This document shows, one piece after another, positions 26,178 to 34,272 of a DNA stretch of 35,173 nt (positions are counted from its first letter, which is position 1; each line of letters opens with the position of its first letter). The notes below the pieces were generated by a model. The model saw only the letters and a program-made list of their open reading frames with translations, had not been told where the DNA came from and made no database searches. This stretch comes from Catenulispora pinisilvae. Lineage in GTDB: Bacteria; Actinomycetota; Actinomycetes; Streptomycetales; Catenulisporaceae. Position numbers and translations under genes: made by a program. The stretch spans positions 1-35,173 of the forward strand of contig NZ_JAAFZA010000101.1 in NCBI RefSeq assembly GCF_015356865.1. The letters run 5' to 3'.

Positions 26178-27872
26178 ATGTCGCCATCTCATCACCCTGA
26201 GTCGTCCACGACCGCCATCAAGTTCACTCTTCTTGGAGTCGCCGAGCTCATTGAGATGCAGGAGTTGGGCGTTCCGATGTATCAGCGGTCATACCGCTGG
26301 AAACCCGAGGAAGAGGTCGTCGCCTACTGGGAAGACCTGACGCGTGCCTTCAAACGGGGAGGCGAGTACTTCATCGGCACGGTGGTTATCACTACCGAAG
26401 GGGTGAAGGTCCGCAAGACGATCATCGACGGGCAGCAGCGCCTTGTCACGACGTCACTGTTGATTGCGGCACTTCGTGACGAGCTGGCCGCGCTCAAGAG
26501 CAACAAGGCCGAGGTCATCGAGCGGGACTACCTAGCCAGGGAGACTCTGCACTCCGAAGGCAAGATTCCGCGGCTCGTCCTCAATCCCGAGGACGATGGC
26601 TTGTTTCGCGATATCGCATCGGGAATGGAGCCGCCCGCAGGCTCGCAGAAGGCACCGATCAGGCGGTCGTTCGACTTCCTTGGTGTCAAGGTCAAGGAGC
26701 TGTCCACGGCCGCTGGCCAGGAGTCAGTGGAGCGGCTCCTGGCATGGGCCGATTTCCTGAAAAGTCGCGTTCGGATAGCGGTCATCGAGGTCCCCACGGA
26801 GGCTGACGCCTACGTCATCTTCGAGACGCTCAACAACCGTGGCGCCGACCTCACCACCGCCGACCTGCTGAAGAACTTCCTCTACGGTCGGGCAGGCAGC
26901 AGCAACCTCGACTTCGTCCGAGACCGTTGGATGCTCAGCCTCGGCGCGCTGGAGCTGACGGCGGCGGACGCTAAGTTCACCGCCTTTCTCCGCCACTTCT
27001 GGAGCTCGAAGCACGGACTCACTTCGGTGCGCTACCTGTACTCGTCGATCAGGGGCGACATCGATTCGGGTACCAAGGCGCGGGCGTTCGCGGAGGATTT
27101 GTCGACGGCTGCAAACTACTATGCGGCGATCGGGACTCCGACGCACGAATTCTGGTCCGGGTGCGGCGCGAGCGGCTCGGCCGACCTCCGGGCCCTCGCC
27201 CTGCTAAACCTGGCCCCCAACCGTCCTCTCCTGCTCGCCGCGATGGTGCACTTCGAGCCTAAGGAGCTCCGCAAGCTGCTTACGGCACTGGTGAGCTGGT
27301 CAGTACGGGGCATGGTGACCGAAACCATCAACTCGGGATCCACAGAGGAGAAGTACTGCGAGGCTGCAGTCGGCATCAGGGACGGCTCAATCAAGACCGT
27401 TGACCAGGTACGCGCCGCGCTTGCCACAGTGATCCCCACCGACAGTCAATTCCAGGCCGCCTTCGCGATCGCCTCAGTCAACAAGGCTGCGACCGCCCGT
27501 TACTATCTCAATGCACTCGAACGTACCTTTATGGGCACCCCTGAGCCGGAACTCATCCCCAACGACGACGGCGCCAAGGTGAACCTCGAGCACGTCCTGC
27601 CGCAGAAGTCGACCGCAGCAGACTGGCCGGACTTCGGCACGGACGACGAGCGCCGCGAATGGACCTACCGCTTGGGTAACATGGTTCTGCTGTCACAGGG
27701 GAAGAACGGCAAGATCGGCAACAAGCCGTTCGCGGCCAAAGCGCCGATCCTCCAGCAGTCCGAATTGGCGCTCACCAAGCAGGTAGGTGCCACGCCTTCG
27801 TGGACGTCCGCAGAGGTCGAGAAAAGGCAGGAGCACCTCGCCAAACTGGCGGTAGCGACCTGGCCCCGCTAG
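26178..27872 (+). CDS. DUF262-DUF1524 protein, SspE/GmrSD-like putative restriction factor
   Basis: This 564-residue protein joins a DUF262 (ParB-fold NTPase-like) domain to a DUF1524 His-Me-finger nuclease domain. DUF262 marks are MYQRSYRW (residues 34-41) and IIDGQQRLVTT (82-92). DUF1524 marks are NLEHVLPQ (469-476, with His472) and RLGNMVLL (498-505), with a following Asn/Lys-rich segment. GmrSD, BrxU and SspE share this design; SspE senses phosphorothioates and nicks foreign DNA. Here it lies downstream of dndA, 183 bases on the same strand, with no dndFGH in the window. A PT-dependent restriction role is therefore attractive but inferred. The start ATG is preceded closely by GGAGG. Its stop overlaps that of the convergent methyltransferase gene. 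Confidence 0.85.
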   Translation: MSPSHHPESSTTAIKFTLLGVAELIEMQELGVPMYQRSYRWKPEEEVVAYWEDLTRAFKRGGEYFIGTVVITTEGVKVRKTIIDGQQRLVTTSLLIAALRDELAALKSNKAEVIERDYLARETLHSEGKIPRLVLNPEDDGLFRDIASGMEPPAGSQKAPIRRSFDFLGVKVKELSTAAGQESVERLLAWADFLKSRVRIAVIEVPTEADAYVIFETLNNRGADLTTADLLKNFLYGRAGSSNLDFVRDRWMLSLGALELTAADAKFTAFLRHFWSSKHGLTSVRYLYSSIRGDIDSGTKARAFAEDLSTAANYYAAIGTPTHEFWSGCGASGSADLRALALLNLAPNRPLLLAAMVHFEPKELRKLLTALVSWSVRGMVTETINSGSTEEKYCEAAVGIRDGSIKTVDQVRAALATVIPTDSQFQAAFAIASVNKAATARYYLNALERTFMGTPEPELIPNDDGAKVNLEHVLPQKSTAADWPDFGTDDERREWTYRLGNMVLLSQGKNGKIGNKPFAAKAPILQQSELALTKQVGATPSWTSAEVEKRQEHLAKLAVATWPR

Positions 27873-29344
27873 CTAGCCGGGTCAACGGTTCCTGCGCTGT
27901 TGCCAGCACCACTGGTGCGCCGAACCAAGCGGTGTCCGCGTAACTCACGGTCACAGCGCACCAGTTCCGCTTCCCAGCCGTGCTCCGTGCCGATGAGATG
28001 AGGCTGGTCATAGAGCCCCGCTTTGATCTCGGCCCCGGTCAGGCGCCGATAAAGTCCGCAGGCCGGGTCCGCAGGATCCAGGAACTCGTGCTTGCGGTGC
28101 AACAGCGGCCGGTTGGCACGACCGTCATATGAGGTGTAGGACGCCTCGAGCGTTGTTAGATCGACGACGTATGACCACGAGAGGCGTGGATGCGGGTCGA
28201 CATCGAACTCGGGGTATCGCAGGTAGCTGACAGCCCTGCCCTGGTGGTGGAGTTTGACCAGGTCCCACTCCGCTGGCCGGCCCGCGGCGATGGACGCGCA
28301 GTGTTCATAGAGCCGCAGCACGACGGGTAGAAGGTCCGCTGCGCGGCGATGAACATAGAGGGCAGTGGGGGTGAGCTTACCGACCGTCGAGCCACGCATA
28401 GCACCGCGTACGTAGGCGTCATCGCGCAGCTTCAACAGCAGCCGGTCCGCCCGGCGGCAGGCCTCCTTGTAGGAGGCGAAGAAGGCGCGGACATCCATCT
28501 GGACGGCGAGCGGCATGCTACTGAACGGGCCGCGACCGTTGAACAACTCGACACCGAGCAGAAGCAGGGTGTTAAGCGTACTGCGGCGGGACGCCGCGCC
28601 GACCCTCTCTGGACCAGCGGCGTTTTGCGCGAGTCTGCGAAGTTCGTTAGGGCGAAGGTGCGCGACGTGGACTGCGAGGTCTCCTGGGATCTCTTCGAGG
28701 TGCGGGAGACGACCGCGTTGCTCGAACCATTCGACAATAGCCGCCAGTGCGCTGGCGGTGTCTTGGGAATCGAGCCAGGCGGTGTCCGGAACGATCCGAC
28801 GGGCAAGGAGGGCGATCCGGTCGTGGTCGTTACGAAAGGCGTAGACGATGCCGGGGGCGGCGGGAACACTGCGGACGCCAAGGGTTGCATCGACCAAGTT
28901 GCGCAGCTCGCCGGTACCGAACAGGTGCTGAAACGTGTTGCGGCTGGTGACAACCCCATCAGATAGGGCCGACCCTTTGACTTTGTTGCGTTCCCACGTC
29001 AAGCGGGTTGATACGACGAGCACTCTTGTTGTCAGAGACCACGCGTTTTCCAGGGTGCGACGGCGCTCTTCCACATCCTCAATGACGTTGAGGACGTACG
29101 TGAGCATCACCATGTCCGACGGACGGAGCGCTTCCGGGTTCGGCTCATAGAACGGGTCCCAGCCGTGTGCGTCGAGACGCAGATGGCCCAGCGAGCGCAC
29201 ATCACCACCGCGACCGCAGCCGTAGTCGAGGATCCGGTCCGTTGGGCGGAGATGGCCATCGATAAGGCACTGGCGGGCCGGCACCGAGAGCTGACTACGG
29301 GCGATGGCCGTCAAGCGCCGATCGGAATTCCAGGCTTCCATCAC
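27869..29344 (-). CDS. DNA phosphorothioation-associated putative methyltransferase
   Basis: This 491-residue protein matches the family described as DNA phosphorothioation-associated putative methyltransferase (TIGR04096, as I recall). A Rossmann SAM motif ILDYGCGRGGDVRSL lies at residues 38-52. YVLNVIEDVEERRRTL follows, along with a large C-terminal part rich in Arg and Leu with PAEWDLVKLHHQGRAVSYLR. The substrate is unknown. The family's repeated occurrence beside dnd genes suggests a role in PT modification or its self-protection. The start is GTG 29344 or ATG 29341. It is convergent with the DUF262 gene, and the two TAG stops overlap on CTAG at 27869-27872. It is last in the minus-strand run that starts with the HTH gene. 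Confidence 0.88.
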   Translation of the reverse strand: MMEAWNSDRRLTAIARSQLSVPARQCLIDGHLRPTDRILDYGCGRGGDVRSLGHLRLDAHGWDPFYEPNPEALRPSDMVMLTYVLNVIEDVEERRRTLENAWSLTTRVLVVSTRLTWERNKVKGSALSDGVVTSRNTFQHLFGTGELRNLVDATLGVRSVPAAPGIVYAFRNDHDRIALLARRIVPDTAWLDSQDTASALAAIVEWFEQRGRLPHLEEIPGDLAVHVAHLRPNELRRLAQNAAGPERVGAASRRSTLNTLLLLGVELFNGRGPFSSMPLAVQMDVRAFFASYKEACRRADRLLLKLRDDAYVRGAMRGSTVGKLTPTALYVHRRAADLLPVVLRLYEHCASIAAGRPAEWDLVKLHHQGRAVSYLRYPEFDVDPHPRLSWSYVVDLTTLEASYTSYDGRANRPLLHRKHEFLDPADPACGLYRRLTGAEIKAGLYDQPHLIGTEHGWEAELVRCDRELRGHRLVRRTSGAGNSAGTVDPAS

Positions 29345-29483
29345 CCCGCCCTGAAGTTGGTCCTGGGGCCAGGGTATCGGCGGCTGCGTGATCGTCGGGG
29401 TGTTTCGGGCACGGTCCTGGGCCGCCTAGCTTCTCGGCCCACTACTTCCCGCGTCCGGGCTGCGGACGATTAGCCAGCCATGC

Positions 29484-30014
29484 CTACGGGAGGACTTGAA
29501 CGATGTCGTCGAACCGCTTGAGTACCTGGGGATTACGTCGAAGGCGCAGCTCCAACTCTGCCCTGCTCCACCAGCCCGTGAAGTAGTCGCCGCGCCGTTT
29601 GATCACCTCAAGGAGGTCAAGCGTGGAAACCGCCGGCTGGCTCGACGTGGCGAGAAAGTATCCATCCGCCTCGTACTTGTAGATGGTGTCCAGGACCCCG
29701 CTGCCCAAGTCCGACCTGCCGACGCTCCTGGCGCGGGCCTTGCACTGGACGATGATCGTCCGCTCCCTCATCGGAGAACTGCCTTGGACGGTCACTTCGG
29801 CGGGCATCGGCGGGGTGACCCATCGGACGATCAGGTCTCGGCCGTCGTCTCCTTCTCGGGCAGCGCCGACACCGCGAACTTCGAGGACGCCGGGCTCGCA
29901 TTCAAGAAGGTCGTAGATCAGCCGCTCGAACCTACCGCCGTCAATTGTCGCGGCCCAGCTGAAGCCGCTCGGGGGAAACAGCCGCTCCTGCTCAATGCGA
30001 TTGCGTTCCAACAC
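29484..30014 (-). CDS. Mrr-like PD-(D/E)XK restriction endonuclease domain protein
   Basis: This frame of at least 176 residues has the Mrr-type PD-(D/E)XK pattern: RFERLIYDLLE (Glu30), a central GDDGRDLIV with Asp60, and IVQCKAR with Gln90 and Lys92. Mrr enzymes cut modified or foreign DNA. The nominal GTG at 30014 has no ribosome binding site. Coding bias in this frame continues upstream to about 30110, where no ATG, GTG or TTG is available before an in-frame TGA at 30116-30114. A +1 frameshift on CCCC at 30108-30111 would join it to the upstream 311-residue protein. Alternatively, a sequencing error hides a fusion gene. The nuclease domain itself is clear. Confidence 0.75.
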   Translation of the reverse strand: MLERNRIEQERLFPPSGFSWAATIDGGRFERLIYDLLECEPGVLEVRGVGAAREGDDGRDLIVRWVTPPMPAEVTVQGSSPMRERTIIVQCKARARSVGRSDLGSGVLDTIYKYEADGYFLATSSQPAVSTLDLLEVIKRRGDYFTGWWSRAELELRLRRNPQVLKRFDDIVQVLP

Positions 30015-30927
30015 AAGGGAGCGCTCGCGAGCGAAGCCGGTCGAGCCGGTCTCCAGACGAATCAGGACCGCGCGATAGATCCCGGCGATGATGACGCCCG
30101 TCCTCCAGGGGAATCACCGACGCAGCAGTGGCGGGCGCGCTCGTGGTGGACAGGCGCGCTTCGTCGAGTACCTGCGCAGCAAGCGCGAGGGCTTCGTGCG
30201 AGACGAAGTTGTCGATGCCGTTCCCGGTGTACAGAAACCCGTTGATTCCGGCAATCTCCTCTTCGGGGTCAACCTTGAACGTCTCGATCAGGTCCACGAA
30301 GTCGTCGGATTCGATGACTGCAATCGTGCCGTCCGCAGTGCGGTAGTAGTACCAGCCGACACCCGAACGGAACGTGGAGATATCGTCCACAGAGCTCCGG
30401 CTCCCGAGAACCTGGGCGATGCCTTGGCTCCACTCTTTGACCTCTGGGTCAACAGAGTCGTAGTAGCGGTCGTTCTCGACGTCTGGATGCCAGAACGGGA
30501 CCGTGAAGTGCGCACGCTCCTCAAGATGCGCCAGGTTCGTCAACAGCTCCTGTGCGATGCCCAGCCCAACGTCGTCGGGCGAGAGCAGAGGTCCCTTGGA
30601 CTGTGCGGGGACCAGGTACCTGCCGTCGAGCTCGCCCGCGATCCTGCTCGCAGGATGGTCGATGTCAATGAGCGAGCTGGAGGCAACACCGCTCTGCCTC
30701 AGAAAGGCCGCGGCAAGCCACGAGTACGCGTCGTGCAGGTCAGTCCGGTCACCGTTGAACTCGGATTGTGCGCGGCATCGCAGAGCCACGAACATGTCCC
30801 CGCCAGCAGTCCGCTCGAAAATGAGCGCCAGTGGCGAGCAAGGACACGCCACGTCGAGCCTTCCGCCCCGGTCATAGACCTCCAGGCCGTAGACCTCTCC
30901 GGCCAAATCAATGATCTTATCCAGCAC
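29992..30927 (-). CDS. Hypothetical protein upstream of, and possibly fused to, the Mrr-like nuclease
   Basis: I do not recognise this protein. GTG 30927 has GGAGG eleven bases upstream and gives 311 residues; the frame is open to 31014. The sequence includes VYDRGGRLDVACPCSP, SRIAGELDGRYLVPAQ, GVGWYYYRTADGTIAVIE and FLYTGNGIDNFVS. No catalytic motif or membrane helix stands out. The last 35 or so residues lose third-position G/C bias while the Mrr frame gains it from about 30105, so the true C-terminus is probably different. The protein may continue into the nuclease frame after VIP. It lies 66 bases after the second GHKL ATPase gene in the same direction. Confidence 0.65.
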   Translation of the reverse strand: MLDKIIDLAGEVYGLEVYDRGGRLDVACPCSPLALIFERTAGGDMFVALRCRAQSEFNGDRTDLHDAYSWLAAAFLRQSGVASSSLIDIDHPASRIAGELDGRYLVPAQSKGPLLSPDDVGLGIAQELLTNLAHLEERAHFTVPFWHPDVENDRYYDSVDPEVKEWSQGIAQVLGSRSSVDDISTFRSGVGWYYYRTADGTIAVIESDDFVDLIETFKVDPEEEIAGINGFLYTGNGIDNFVSHEALALAAQVLDEARLSTTSAPATAASVIPLEDGRHHRRDLSRGPDSSGDRLDRLRSRALPCVGTQSH

Positions 30928-31080
30928 GCAAGAACATCCCTCCGATGATGAGTCGTCCGATTCACTACTACCCGGCGGTGCGCACGACGACTGTCTATCC
31001 CCTGGAACCGTCACATCATGTGGACCGCCGACCTGCGGCGCATCGATGCGAGTTGCTCGCCGGTTCTTAGCGTCGATGTG

Positions 31081-32862
31081 TCAGTCCTTCCCGGACTGCC
31101 ACTGCAGGACGAGGTTCTTGAGGTTCATGGCCCAGTGGGTCTTCAGGTCGCTGTAGATCTCCGGATCAGGATGCAGGTTCTCGGCCTTGGCGTAGGACAA
31201 GATCAGGAAGTCGAAGGCTGACTCAATCCGACGGGCGAGATCGATGACGCCGCCAGCGTCGTCAGGTGCTGGCTTGAGATTATTGGCGATGTCCGCCACG
31301 GGCTCGTAGAAGGTCCGCATGAACGGATGGCGGTAGTTAAGCACCACGACCGCCTTGCCATTGAGGTGTCTGATCTCGAACAGGTCGCTGCCCTGCCAAT
31401 TGCCGTCGAGCAGCGACAGCCGGCCCTCATCGATGGTGCGCCGCAGCTCTTGGACGCGCTCGGGCTCGGCTTCCACCACCTCTTCCCCGAGGACGTCCTC
31501 GATGATCTGAGTGACTTCCTGCTCGATCTCCGCAGGTGTCTTGCCGGCGCCTGCCTTCCCCTCCGGGGAAGTGAGCTCGACGATCCTGGAGGCGGCAAGG
31601 GCTTCGCTGTGCGGGAGGCTGGTCTGCCTTTGAGCGTTCTTGACGACACCCCAGTAGTCACGGATCTCCTTGCGCGCGTTCTTGACCGGGCGGTTGAGCC
31701 AGTCGCGAAGTTGCTTCCGGAGCTTGTCGACCGGCTCGGCGCCCCGCTTAACGTGGCGGACCTGGAAGAACTCGTCGAGTTCCGCGGGGAAGGACACCTC
31801 GATGCCGATGTACCGGTCGCCGCGGTTGACGCCTTCGGGCAGGAACCGCGGGATGATGTCGTAGTAGATCTCCCGCCCGTTGCGCAGGAAGGAGATCCGC
31901 CCCTCGTTCTGCTGGTTGATCTGCAGGTCCTTGATGTCCTTCTCGTCGGCGTCGACGTTACCGCCAGCTCCCTCGCGGGGCCGGAACGGCTCGGGCACCA
32001 ACGTGACGATGATCCGCACTGGGTGGCCCTCAACGATCAGCTTGTCCTCGTCGACGATACGCCCGCGAACATCACCGTAGCGGGCAATGACTCGCGGATT
32101 GTCCATCAGGAACAGCGGGTCGTGCGGTGTCACCAGCGCGTCGTTGAGCGTGATCTGCAGTCCCTTGTCGAGGAACTTGCGGTAGGCCCTTGCGATGAAC
32201 TTGCGAAGGTCGGCGTCGCGCTCGTCAAGAGCCGTCCCGAACGGGCCACCGCTTACGATGCGATCGACCTTTCGCCACACTACTAGGGTGCCGGAGCCGA
32301 ACGGCTTGCCGTCCGACTTTCCTCGTCCCTGGTCGCCCATGAGGTGCTTGAGGTCATCGGGCCAGCCGTCGACTTCGACGGCTTCGATGAACGTCTGGGT
32401 TCCTTCCCGGACCTCATCGAGGTCTAGGTAGGCGCTGAAGTACTTGTCGGACCCCGCTGGGCGGGTGATGACTTCAAGCCGGCGTGCGACGCTGAGCGTG
32501 GCCAGCTTGAGGCCGACGCCGAACCGCCCGAGACCCCGGCGCTCGCCGTAGCGCGTGCTGTAGCCCATTTGGAGAACGTGGGCCAAGTTGTCGGGTGCGA
32601 TTCCCTTGCCGTTGTCAGCGAAGGCGATGGTCTCGACCGCCTTGTTGCCCTTGGCGCGCTGAGTCACGACATGAACGATGGTGGCTCCTGCTTCGATTGA
32701 GTTGTCGATCGGCTCGCCGGCGGCAGCGGTGAGGTCGAACCCGGCGTCCCGCCAGCTCTCGAAGGCGTGTCCGATCCTTATCAGATCGGTGCGCCCCGAC
32801 GCCTTGGCCTGCTTGGCCTTCTCCACGCCTGCAGATGGACTCTGGAACAGCGGCTCGTTCAT
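31081..32862 (-). CDS. GHKL (HATPase_c_3, MORC/MutL-like) ATPase, copy 2
   Basis: This 593-residue paralogue of the ATPase at 17754-19490 has its start, ATG 32862, preceded by AAGGAAG seven bases upstream; the open frame to 32901 is not needed. The N box is GEPIDNSIEA (residues 49-58), the first glycine box ADNGKGI (82-88) and the second GRFGVGLKLATL from residue 112. RNGREIYYDIIPRFLP and FQVRHVKRGAEPV match the first copy almost exactly, and the C-terminal YAKAENLHPDPE matches YAKAENMHREPE. It has extra residues at the N-terminus, near residues 185-205 and in a basic loop near 300. It lies 43 bases after the small HTH gene, in a run toward the Mrr-like and methyltransferase genes. Confidence 0.88.
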   Translation of the reverse strand: MNEPLFQSPSAGVEKAKQAKASGRTDLIRIGHAFESWRDAGFDLTAAAGEPIDNSIEAGATIVHVVTQRAKGNKAVETIAFADNGKGIAPDNLAHVLQMGYSTRYGERRGLGRFGVGLKLATLSVARRLEVITRPAGSDKYFSAYLDLDEVREGTQTFIEAVEVDGWPDDLKHLMGDQGRGKSDGKPFGSGTLVVWRKVDRIVSGGPFGTALDERDADLRKFIARAYRKFLDKGLQITLNDALVTPHDPLFLMDNPRVIARYGDVRGRIVDEDKLIVEGHPVRIIVTLVPEPFRPREGAGGNVDADEKDIKDLQINQQNEGRISFLRNGREIYYDIIPRFLPEGVNRGDRYIGIEVSFPAELDEFFQVRHVKRGAEPVDKLRKQLRDWLNRPVKNARKEIRDYWGVVKNAQRQTSLPHSEALAASRIVELTSPEGKAGAGKTPAEIEQEVTQIIEDVLGEEVVEAEPERVQELRRTIDEGRLSLLDGNWQGSDLFEIRHLNGKAVVVLNYRHPFMRTFYEPVADIANNLKPAPDDAGGVIDLARRIESAFDFLILSYAKAENLHPDPEIYSDLKTHWAMNLKNLVLQWQSGKD

Positions 32863-32905
32863 GGTCGGCTTCCTTGCTTCGGTAGTTCGAGATGCGGGCA
32901 CGCTT

Positions 32906-33376
32906 CTAGACGGCCATGTCGGTGGTCCAGGCCCTGCGCGCGGAGGAACGGGCGCGGCTTATCTTCTGGCGCATGCTCGTAACCGGCACGTTGGCTCGGT
33001 CTGCAAGGCTCTCGGCGTCCTCGCCGGCGGCGAGGTCTTGGAGGATGGCGCGCTCGGGAGCGGTGATGCCGTTGGTGCGCTCCAACCAGAGCATTATGTC
33101 GATCGCTGCGAACGCATCGGTGAAGGTGGGGGCGTAGGTGTCGGCGACGTCGTCGAAGGGGACGGCCTGAATGATCTCGTCGCGCTGGTCGAGCACCTTC
33201 TTGGCGTTCGCGAGTGCGTTGCGGACCTGGTGCATCCAGGGGGTGGCGCGAAGCGGGTTGCGGAGGCACTCGTCGAGCGCGCGTTCGCACCGCTGCTGCC
33301 AGTAGTCCTGCGGAGTAGCTGCGCACTTGGTGTAAAGCGCGCGGACGGCAGACTGAGCCTCAATGGCGATCATCAT
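32906..33376 (-). CDS. Small protein with sigma-70 region 4-like helix-turn-helix
   Basis: This 156-residue protein starts at ATG 33376 (or 33373), with AGGGAA upstream. The frame is open to 33790, but the extra part has no coding bias and is rich in Arg and Cys. The N-terminal 100 residues are helical with AVRALYTKCAATPQDYWQQR. The C-terminal third, TAPERAILQDLAAGEDAESL followed by ADRANVPVTSMRQKISRARS, reads as a sigma-4 or LuxR-type HTH with a basic recognition helix. No sigma region 2 is present, so it is unlikely to be a complete sigma factor. It is first in the minus-strand run containing the second GHKL ATPase and could regulate it or be a partner that recruits it to DNA. Confidence 0.65.
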   Translation of the reverse strand: MMIAIEAQSAVRALYTKCAATPQDYWQQRCERALDECLRNPLRATPWMHQVRNALANAKKVLDQRDEIIQAVPFDDVADTYAPTFTDAFAAIDIMLWLERTNGITAPERAILQDLAAGEDAESLADRANVPVTSMRQKISRARSSARRAWTTDMAV

Positions 33377-33682
33377 TAGGTTCCCTGTCTGGCTGCGTCC
33401 CCCATGCGGTGGGTCGCTGCCGTGAGTACCGAGTATGACGTTGTGTTCCGAGGCTACGCGGCAAGACAGGACAGCGTCAACCAGGTACCGCGCTTCAGCG
33501 CCGAACGGACCCGGTCCTTCAAGGCTGACCGGACGCCGCGAGGCCGACGACTTGATCAATTCGCATGTTCGAGCGTCCATTGACGTCCATCGACATCCCC
33601 GACCTGCGCCTTTGTCGATGCCGCACCGGCCACGTACGTCGTGCCGGAGCTGACGCAGGACGTCTTGACGAACGGAGCCCCT
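33377..33682. other. 306-base divergent intergenic region
   Basis: It separates the minus-strand HTH gene from the plus-strand zinc-finger-like gene and must hold promoters for both. I see one tandem 10-base near-repeat, listed separately, and no convincing -35/-10 pair. Confidence 0.4.
33575..33594 (+). repeat. Tandem 10-base near-repeat GTCCATTGAC/GTCCATCGAC
   Basis: Two adjacent ten-base units differ at one position. The spacing equals about one helical turn, so one protein could contact the same DNA face twice. It lies in the divergent region upstream of both flanking genes. A regulatory role is inferred. Confidence 0.35.
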
Positions 33683-34228
33683 ATGGCAGGCAGACCTGCA
33701 ATGCCTCCCGACCTGCAGATCCCCGACACCCTTGCGGCACGCCCGTGGGACGAGCGCCGCCGTCTGCCAATTCCGCCGGTCAGTGTCCATGACCGCGATG
33801 GAGACCAGATCGTCGACTTCACTACGGTTAATGGGCCGACTGCATTGGCCCTAGCCAGTGAACGCCGGTGCTCCTTGTGCGGGGAGCCCATGGGGTACTG
33901 GATCGCGTTCGTCGGCGGTCCGGCGAGTCACTCTCAACGCCGATACCTCGACCCGCCCGGCCATCCCGAATGCATGCGCGCGGCGATTCGCCTTTGCCCG
34001 TTCATCGTGTTGCGACGTCATCGTCGCGCCCCAGGCCAGAGACACCCGGTGCCTATGGCTGAGCCCGCAGGGTTTGCCTACAACCAACCAGACACGTGGA
34101 CGCTCGGGATCACCCGAGGTTTCCGCATCGAGATCATCGACAACATCGCGACCTACCTACCTGCGCAGTTCAAATCCAGCACCGTCTTCGGCTACGACGA
34201 ATCCGGCCATATTCGAGAGCATCTCTGA
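33683..34228 (+). CDS. Hypothetical protein with Cys/His zinc-finger-like motif, 181 aa
   Basis: ATG 33683 has CGGAG six bases upstream; the frame is open to 33641. The centre has RRCSLCGEPMGYWIAFVGGP followed by DPPGHPECMRAAIRLCP, a C-x2-C plus H-x3-C arrangement that could hold one zinc ion. I recall similar proteins in Streptomyces, often on mobile or plasmid-like DNA, with no known function. The last third lacks motifs and ends near YDESGHIREHL. It is divergent from the HTH gene and followed by two strong hairpins. The nearby broken tRNA suggests it may belong to an integrated element. Confidence 0.7.
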   Translation: MAGRPAMPPDLQIPDTLAARPWDERRRLPIPPVSVHDRDGDQIVDFTTVNGPTALALASERRCSLCGEPMGYWIAFVGGPASHSQRRYLDPPGHPECMRAAIRLCPFIVLRRHRRAPGQRHPVPMAEPAGFAYNQPDTWTLGITRGFRIEIIDNIATYLPAQFKSSTVFGYDESGHIREHL

Positions 34229-34251
34229 CGACATTGGTGATGAGTCTCAAC

Positions 34252-34270
34252 TGATGCCCCACGGGCATCA
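34252..34270 (+). terminator. Hairpin TGATGCCC-CAC-GGGCATCA
   Basis: A perfect eight-base stem with a three-base loop begins 24 bases after the stop of the plus-strand gene at 34228. It has no T-run. Together with the larger inverted repeat next to it, it probably ends transcription. Confidence 0.5.
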
Positions 34271-34272
34271 CC

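Noticed and set aside
29992-31014. A 340-residue version of the protein upstream of the Mrr-like gene
   Set aside because: The first 29 residues precede a better start (GTG 30927 after GGAGG), and the last 35 or so residues are probably read in the wrong frame.
33377-33790. Upstream extension of the HTH gene
   Set aside because: The added 138 residues lack coding bias, and a good ribosome binding site sits before the ATG at 33376.
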